DNA of 64,000 nt from NCBI RefSeq assembly GCF_000224335.1, contig NZ_AFXZ01000003.1:48342-112341 (forward strand), read 5' to 3'. This DNA is from Bizionia argentinensis JUB59. Lineage in GTDB: Bacteria; Bacteroidota; Bacteroidia; Flavobacteriales; Flavobacteriaceae. Below the pieces are notes generated by a model, which had not been told where the DNA came from, did no database searches, and saw nothing but the letters and a program-made list of their open reading frames with translations. Below, piece by piece: positions 59,137 to 64,000 of the stretch (position 1 is the first letter of the stretch; every line of letters starts with the position of its first letter). A program made the translations under genes and the position numbers.

Positions 59137-59508
59137 ATGGCAAAAAAACAAATCAACGCAGACCAATTGATAGCTACTGTGGTTAGCGGAATTGAAGACG
59201 TAAAAGGAAATGAAATACATATTTTAGATTTACGCGAGATTGAAAATACGGTGTGTGATTACTTTATAGTATGTGAAGGTAATTCAAACACGCAAGTAAA
59301 TGCCATTGTAAACTCCATACAGAAAAAAGTAAGTAAAGAGCTCAAGGATAAGCCTTGGCATATAGAGGGAGCTGAAAATGCCGAATGGGTTTTAATGGAT
59401 TATGTGAACATTGTAGTTCATGTTTTTCAGAAGCATATTCGTGAGTATTACGATATTGAAGGTCTTTGGGGTGATGCAAAAACAACGGTAATTGAAACAA
59501 ACTATTAA
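59137..59508 (+). CDS. rsfS: Ribosomal silencing factor RsfS
   Basis: A 123-residue RsfS/Iojap protein that binds L14 of the 50S subunit and blocks subunit joining in starvation. ENTVCDYFIVCEGNSNTQVNA, WHIEGAENAEWVLMDYVN and HVFQKHIREYYDIEGLWGDA are the family signatures. Length is normal. It starts the six-gene operon rsfS-ftsH-LUD-cdsA-psd-acbP. Confidence 0.96.
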   Translation: MAKKQINADQLIATVVSGIEDVKGNEIHILDLREIENTVCDYFIVCEGNSNTQVNAIVNSIQKKVSKELKDKPWHIEGAENAEWVLMDYVNIVVHVFQKHIREYYDIEGLWGDAKTTVIETNY

Positions 59509-59517
59509 GTTATATTA

Positions 59518-61494
59518 ATGACAAAGGATAATAAAAATAATAAAAACAAGAAGCCTAAATTCAATATGTATTGGATTTATGGCGGTGTTATCGTGATATT
59601 TTTAGCTATGCAAGTTTTGGGGGGTAGCGGATTTGATGAAACAAATCCAACAACACCATCTCAATTCATGACATTCTTACAAGATGGCGATATAGATAAA
59701 GTTGAAATAGTAAATAGGCGTGAAGCTAAAGTTTACTTAACAGCTGAAGCAGAAGCTAAAGATGTACACAAGAAATCCAAACCAAGTTCACTTTTACCGT
59801 CTTCAACCAAAGCACCAAATTACCGCTTTGAGTTTGGAGATCTTCAAAATTTTGAAGATGATATTGCAACGGTAATTAAGGCAGAAAATTTAGATCCAAG
59901 ACCAAAAGTAGAATACAAAACTGAACAAAATCTTTGGGGAGACTTCTTAATAGGATTATTGCCTTTTGTATTATTAATAGGTGTTTGGATTTTTATCATG
60001 AGACGTATGTCTGGTGGTTCAGGTGGTGGTGGCGCAGGTGGTCAATTATTCAATATTGGTAAATCACGTGCTAAACTATTCGATGAAAACACCGATGTAA
60101 AAACTTCGTTTAAAGATGTTGCAGGTTTAGAAGGAGCTAAAGAAGAAGTACAAGAAATTGTGGACTTCCTTAAAAATCCAGATAAGTATACCAATTTAGG
60201 TGGTAAAATCCCGAAAGGAGCTTTATTAGTTGGACCTCCAGGAACTGGTAAAACCTTATTAGCAAAAGCAGTTGCAGGTGAAGCACAGGTGCCATTTTTC
60301 TCATTATCCGGTTCGGATTTTGTGGAAATGTTTGTAGGTGTAGGAGCTTCTAGAGTACGTGATTTGTTTAAACAAGCTAAAGAGAAGTCGCCAGCCATTA
60401 TTTTTATTGATGAAATTGACGCTATTGGTCGTTCTCGAGGAAAAAACAATATGTCAGGTTCTAATGATGAACGTGAGAATACATTAAACCAGTTGCTAAC
60501 GGAAATGGATGGTTTTGGAACCAATAGCAATGTTATTGTGTTGGCTGCAACTAACCGTGCAGACGTTTTAGACAAAGCTTTAATGCGTGCCGGTCGTTTT
60601 GACCGTCAAATTTTTGTAGATCTTCCAGATGTTCGTGAGCGTAAGGAGATTTTTGAAGTGCATTTAAGACCTTTAAAAAAGGCAGACGATTTAGATATTG
60701 ACTTTCTTTCAAAGCAAACCCCAGGTTTCTCTGGTGCAGATATTGCCAATGTTTGTAATGAAGCTGCATTAATTGCTGCTAGAAATGGTAAGAAAGCGGT
60801 TGATAAACAAGACTTTTTAGATGCTGTTGATAGAATTGTAGGTGGTCTTGAAAAGAAAAATAAAATAATTACACCAGGCGAGAAGAAAGCTGTTGCTTTT
60901 CATGAAGCTGGTCATGCTACCGTAAGTTGGATGTTGGAACACGCAGCGCCATTGGTTAAAGTAACTATAGTGCCTCGTGGACGCTCATTAGGAGCGGCTT
61001 GGTATTTACCAGAAGAGCGCTTAATTGTGCGACCTGAACAAATGTTAGATGAAATGTGCGCCGCTTTAGGTGGTCGTGCTGCTGAAAAAGTAATTTTCAA
61101 TCAAATTTCAACAGGCGCATTAAGCGATTTGGAAAAAGTAACCAAACAAGCACGCGCTATGGTAACTATTTACGGTTTAAGTGAAAAAGTTGGAAATTTA
61201 ACTTATTTCGATTCTTCAGGAGGAAACGAATATGGTTTTACAAAACCATACAGTGAAAAGACTGCGGAGTTAATTGATAACGAAATATCTAGAATTATTG
61301 AGGAACAGTATCAACGTGCCATCAATTTATTAGAAGAGAATAAAGATAAGTTGACGCAATTAGCCGAAGTGCTATTGGAGAAAGAAGTTATTTTTAAAGA
61401 TAATCTCGAGAAGATATTTGGAAAGCGCCCGTATGTAATTGAGTTGCCTATTACGGAAGAAATTCAAAAACCTATTTCCGACGAAGAAGAATAA
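59518..61494 (+). CDS. ftsH: ATP-dependent zinc metalloprotease FtsH
   Basis: A 658-residue membrane-anchored AAA+ protease. Two transmembrane helices (about 17-34 and 141-160) flank a periplasmic domain; then the AAA module with Walker A GPPGTGKT, Walker [12 protein letters not shown] and the SRH ([13 protein letters not shown]), and the M41 protease domain with zinc motif HEAGH. FtsH degrades misfolded membrane proteins and regulators. It starts 9 bp after rsfS. A hairpin at 61522 follows the stop. Confidence 0.98.
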   Translation: MTKDNKNNKNKKPKFNMYWIYGGVIVIFLAMQVLGGSGFDETNPTTPSQFMTFLQDGDIDKVEIVNRREAKVYLTAEAEAKDVHKKSKPSSLLPSSTKAPNYRFEFGDLQNFEDDIATVIKAENLDPRPKVEYKTEQNLWGDFLIGLLPFVLLIGVWIFIMRRMSGGSGGGGAGGQLFNIGKSRAKLFDENTDVKTSFKDVAGLEGAKEEVQEIVDFLKNPDKYTNLGGKIPKGALLVGPPGTGKTLLAKAVAGEAQVPFFSLSGSDFVEMFVGVGASRVRDLFKQAKEKSPAIIFIDEIDAIGRSRGKNNMSGSNDERENTLNQLLTEMDGFGTNSNVIVLAATNRADVLDKALMRAGRFDRQIFVDLPDVRERKEIFEVHLRPLKKADDLDIDFLSKQTPGFSGADIANVCNEAALIAARNGKKAVDKQDFLDAVDRIVGGLEKKNKIITPGEKKAVAFHEAGHATVSWMLEHAAPLVKVTIVPRGRSLGAAWYLPEERLIVRPEQMLDEMCAALGGRAAEKVIFNQISTGALSDLEKVTKQARAMVTIYGLSEKVGNLTYFDSSGGNEYGFTKPYSEKTAELIDNEISRIIEEQYQRAINLLEENKDKLTQLAEVLLEKEVIFKDNLEKIFGKRPYVIELPITEEIQKPISDEEE

Positions 61495-61521
61495 ATCAAA
61501 TTTTTACGTTAACATATATTT

Positions 61522-61563
61522 AAAATCTTAAATTAGCCTAACGGTTCGTTTAAGATTTTTTAT
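61522..61563 (+). terminator. Terminator or attenuator after ftsH
   Basis: AAAATCTTAAA / TTTAAGATTTT 11-bp stem, 16-nt loop, T-rich tail. It may lower expression of the downstream LUD-cdsA-psd genes relative to ftsH. Confidence 0.65.
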
Positions 61564-61608
61564 ATTTGAAAAACACCTTAAAGTCTCGGATTAATAGCAA
61601 CAGCATAA

Positions 61609-62229
61609 ATGAGTCTATTTAGAAAAATTTTTGGTTCCAAATCTGATCAATTGGAGCGGGAATTAAAAACTAATGATCGTGGCAAATACATGCCTGAAAT
61701 AAAACTACCTGTCGACGAGCGGTTTACAATAAACTTCAAAGAAAATGGTGGTAAATTTCTATATTGTGAAAATTTAGATGAAATTTACGACAGCTTAAAT
61801 AATATTATTTTAGAAAACGACTGGGAAGATAATGAAGTATTAATCTATGACGAGCAATTGCGATTGCGTTTTGAAAATTCGGGATTGCATGTAACAAGAA
61901 AAAGCGAAGATGCTGCATATTTCTTAACGACCTGCGAAAATTTAATAGCCGATGATGGCTCCCTATTAATCTCTTCAAACCAAATAGCTGAAAAGAAATT
62001 GGTGGAATTCCCAGAGCATTTTGTAGTTTTTGCAACCACAAGTCAAATGATTGGTAGTATAGGTGAAGGTTTGCGCGGAATAAAAAATAATAATTCGAAA
62101 AGAATACCTACTAATATTACAACCATAAAAAATTTTAAAACATTGGATGATAAAGATAAAGGAAATGATTTTATGAGTTATGGTAGCAATTCTAAAAATT
62201 TATACTTACTTCTTCTAGAAGACCTTTAG
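61609..62229 (+). CDS. LUD domain-containing protein (LutC/YkgG-like)
   Basis: A 206-residue protein with the LUD fold, seen in EDAAYFLTTCENLIADDGSL and LVEFPEHFVVFATTSQMIGS. LutC proteins form part of L-lactate oxidation complexes, but here no lutA or lutB is present, so the role is probably different. The basic N-terminus (MSLFRKIFGSKSDQLEREL) is common in this Flavobacterial variant, which accompanies ftsH and cdsA. The stop is 1 nt before cdsA. Confidence 0.85.
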   Translation: MSLFRKIFGSKSDQLERELKTNDRGKYMPEIKLPVDERFTINFKENGGKFLYCENLDEIYDSLNNIILENDWEDNEVLIYDEQLRLRFENSGLHVTRKSEDAAYFLTTCENLIADDGSLLISSNQIAEKKLVEFPEHFVVFATTSQMIGSIGEGLRGIKNNNSKRIPTNITTIKNFKTLDDKDKGNDFMSYGSNSKNLYLLLLEDL

Positions 62230-62230
62230 T

Positions 62231-63040
62231 ATGAAAGAAATCTTAATTAGATCCTTTACCGGTTTATTATATGTTGGTTTGTTAATGGTATCCCTGTTAA
62301 ACGAACACGCATTAATTATCTTGTTTTTTGTTTTTGGAATGGTGTGTATGGGTGAATTTAAAAAACTCATCAATTTTAAATCGCTATGGCCATATCTTAT
62401 TTTTATAATCATGTATGTGGTTTTCGGGTATTGGCAATTTATATTGAAAACCGATACAGGTTTAAAGCAGGCTACGCAAATACTTCAAGTTATTACCATA
62501 TTCGTACAGCTTATTCTTATTAAGGATTTGTTTTCTGAAAAAAAGATACCTTTATTTATATCCAAGCGCTTTTTAATATCCACATTTTACCTGTCCAGTG
62601 CTTTTGTTTTTTTAGTGCTTATCGCTAATTATCATGGCACTTTTAGTCCTCGAATTTTATTAGGCTCGTTTATTTTAGTGTGGGTAAATGATACGTTTGC
62701 TTTTTTGGTGGGTAAAAATTTTGGAAAACAGAAATTGTTTGAAAAAATATCGCCAAAGAAAACGGTAGAAGGTTTTATAGGTGGTTTGTTTTTTTCATCG
62801 GTAGCTAGCTATTTTATTGCTACCTTTACCGAAACTTTAAGTTTTAATAATTGGCTAATGTTAGCTATTATAATTAGTGTTTTTGGCACATTAGGAGATT
62901 TAGTGGAGTCCAAATTTAAACGTCAAGCTGGTGTAAAAGACAGTGGTGTTATAATGCCTGGTCATGGTGGTTTACTAGATAGGTTGGATAGCATTATTTT
63001 TGCGGCACCTTTTATTCATTTATTTTTAGAATTGATTTAA
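62231..63040 (+). CDS. cdsA: Phosphatidate cytidylyltransferase
   Basis: A 269-residue integral membrane enzyme (about 7 helices) that makes CDP-diacylglycerol from phosphatidate and CTP. The family signature is complete at residues about 230-256: SKFKRQAGVKDSGVIMPGHG then GLLDRLDS. It is 1 nt after the LUD gene and 1 nt before psd, so phospholipid genes are tightly coupled. Confidence 0.95.
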   Translation: MKEILIRSFTGLLYVGLLMVSLLNEHALIILFFVFGMVCMGEFKKLINFKSLWPYLIFIIMYVVFGYWQFILKTDTGLKQATQILQVITIFVQLILIKDLFSEKKIPLFISKRFLISTFYLSSAFVFLVLIANYHGTFSPRILLGSFILVWVNDTFAFLVGKNFGKQKLFEKISPKKTVEGFIGGLFFSSVASYFIATFTETLSFNNWLMLAIIISVFGTLGDLVESKFKRQAGVKDSGVIMPGHGGLLDRLDSIIFAAPFIHLFLELI

Positions 63041-63041
63041 T

Positions 63042-63692
63042 ATGTTTCACAAAGAAGGCCATAAAATTATTGTAATAACGCTTGTCGTAATTGTAGCGTT
63101 ATTTTTAATTACTGATACTTATATTATACTGCCGTGGCTAAACATGTTTGTCATGATAGCTTTGTTGGTTTTCTTGCTCTTAATATTACAGTTTTTTAGA
63201 AACCCGAAAAGACTTACATCTTATGATGATAACCACGTGGTATCACCAGTAGATGGCAAAGTAGTGGTTATTGAAGAGGTTTTTGAAAAGGAATTCTTCA
63301 AGGAAAAGCGTCTACAAGTAAGTGTATTTATGTCGCCAATAAATGTGCATGTTACGAGATATCCTATCGCTGGAAGAGTTGTATATAGTAAGTACCATCC
63401 AGGTAAATACTTGGTAGCATGGCATCCAAAAGCAAGTGAAGAAAATGAACGCACAACTGTAGTAGTTGAAAATGAAGTTTTTGGTCTTGTTTTGTATAGG
63501 CAAATTGCAGGCGCATTAGCTAAACGTATCGTTAATTATGCTAAAGAAGGGCAACAAGTTAACCAAGGAAGTGATTCAGGATTTATTAAATTTGGCTCGC
63601 GTGTAGATTTATTTTTACCTTTGGATTCCAAAATTAATGTGACCTTAAATCAAAACGTTCGTGGCGCAGAAACAATCATAGCTGAAAAATAA
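63042..63692 (+). CDS. psd: Phosphatidylserine decarboxylase (short form, archaeal/bacteroidetes type)
   Basis: A 216-residue decarboxylase producing phosphatidylethanolamine. Two hydrophobic helices lie in the first 50 residues. VSPVDGKVVVIEEV, VFMSPINVHVTRYP and the self-cleavage GS in GFIKFGSRVDLFLP are visible; cleavage before the Ser would generate the pyruvoyl group. pssA is not in the window. It overlaps the next gene by one base (TAATG). Confidence 0.94.
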   Translation: MFHKEGHKIIVITLVVIVALFLITDTYIILPWLNMFVMIALLVFLLLILQFFRNPKRLTSYDDNHVVSPVDGKVVVIEEVFEKEFFKEKRLQVSVFMSPINVHVTRYPIAGRVVYSKYHPGKYLVAWHPKASEENERTTVVVENEVFGLVLYRQIAGALAKRIVNYAKEGQQVNQGSDSGFIKFGSRVDLFLPLDSKINVTLNQNVRGAETIIAEK

Positions 63693-63961
63693 TGACTTCA
63701 GAAGAATTAAATATTGCCTTTACAGATGCTGTGGATAGAATTAATGAACACAAAGAGCACTTTCCTGCGGACTTTTTATTGCGGCTATATGCATACTACA
63801 AAAAAGCGACAAACAGTTACAGCGGGCCAAGCACTGGCAGTAAACCGTTGATTGCCGCTTTTAAAACGAACGCATTATTTCAAATTCAAAATATTTCAGA
63901 AGATGAGGCCAAACAAACTTATATTGACCTCGTAAATAATTATTTTTTATATAGAAAATAA
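63692..63961 (+). CDS. Acyl-CoA-binding protein
   Basis: An 89-residue ACBP-fold protein, a four-helix binder of long-chain acyl-CoA, seen in FTDAVDRINEHKEHFPADFLL, RLYAYYKKAT and the late helix SEDEAKQTYIDLVNNYF. The usual ligand residues (Tyr and Lys of LYAYYKKAT) are present. It is one base overlapped with psd and would supply acyl groups to, or buffer, lipid synthesis. Bacterial ACBPs are less common than eukaryotic ones but regular in Bacteroidota. Confidence 0.9.
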   Translation: MTSEELNIAFTDAVDRINEHKEHFPADFLLRLYAYYKKATNSYSGPSTGSKPLIAAFKTNALFQIQNISEDEAKQTYIDLVNNYFLYRK

Positions 63962-64000
63962 TTCATTGTAGATATAAAAGCAAATAGCCCATCATAATTA

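Overview
The window is low-GC, AT-rich DNA from a member of the Bacteroidota, most likely a marine-type Flavobacteriaceae. The evidence is a SusC/SusD pair, GSCFA, DUF4136, DUF4230 and DUF5522 proteins, bTHX, a fused E1 2-oxoacid dehydrogenase, a long-form HutU, TAnnTTTG-type -7 elements and very few Shine-Dalgarno sequences. No rRNA, tRNA, CRISPR array or classical insertion sequence was seen.

Layout. 1-945: 3' end of an outer-membrane beta-barrel gene. 1047-4294 (minus): M23 peptidase, MerR regulator, LemA and two TPM-domain proteins. 4511-9972: alaS, a repeat-bounded GxxExxY gene, a GSCFA protein, a DUF4230 protein and a rhodanese. 10047-25854: a TetR regulator, then a nearly complete phenylacetyl-CoA catabolic operon (paaE, A, B, C, D, G, H, I, a YpfJ-type peptidase, thiolase, paaZ, a PaaF-like hydratase, paaY). 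25911-29531: E2 and fused E1 of a branched-chain-type 2-oxoacid dehydrogenase. 29598-30145: a small lipoprotein and cspA. 30882-35283: susC/susD. 36068-38906 (minus): DUF4136 lipoprotein, hutU, DUF5522 protein. 38955-42546: a small HERIH membrane protein, an ACC deaminase-like enzyme, a glucosaminidase and hemL. 43015-49461: two small secreted proteins, a UDG-family protein, bTHX, yaaA, a PASTA protein with an rluD-type synthase, ddl and coaD. 49545-51206: a SulP transporter. 51304-56533: an M14 peptidase followed by a tight trio of a RimK-like ATP-grasp ligase, a GCS2-type ligase and an N-formylglutamate amidohydrolase-like enzyme. 56530-63961: Nudix, pyrE, SRPBCC, birA, then rsfS-ftsH-LUD-cdsA-psd-acyl-CoA-binding protein.

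The most unusual signal lies in the intercistronic DNA of the paa/bkd region. Short hairpins sit 0-7 nt after stop codons (loop GAAG-like) and, in the opposite orientation (loop CTTC/TTTC-like), end 6-10 nt before start codons. The space between such paired ends is either a short spacer or a small GIY-YIG nuclease gene. Two of the three GIY-YIG copies carry a single nonsense codon. Two four-helix-bundle (23S IVS-type) genes and one GxxExxY gene nearby are also bounded by inverted repeats. In several places the repeats have entered coding sequence (alaS, E1, the N-termini of PaaH and E2, the C-termini of PaaA and PaaZ). I read this as a REP/MITE-like repeat system in which small hitchhiking genes, especially GIY-YIG, may be the active partner.

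Functionally, the paa genes would take phenylacetyl-CoA through epoxidation, isomerisation to the oxepin, ring opening and beta-oxidation to acetyl-CoA and succinyl-CoA. No phenylacetate-CoA ligase (paaK) is in the window, while a CoA-acylating 2-oxoacid dehydrogenase directly follows. The amidoligase trio at 53185-56533 is a second candidate for an uncharacterised pathway.
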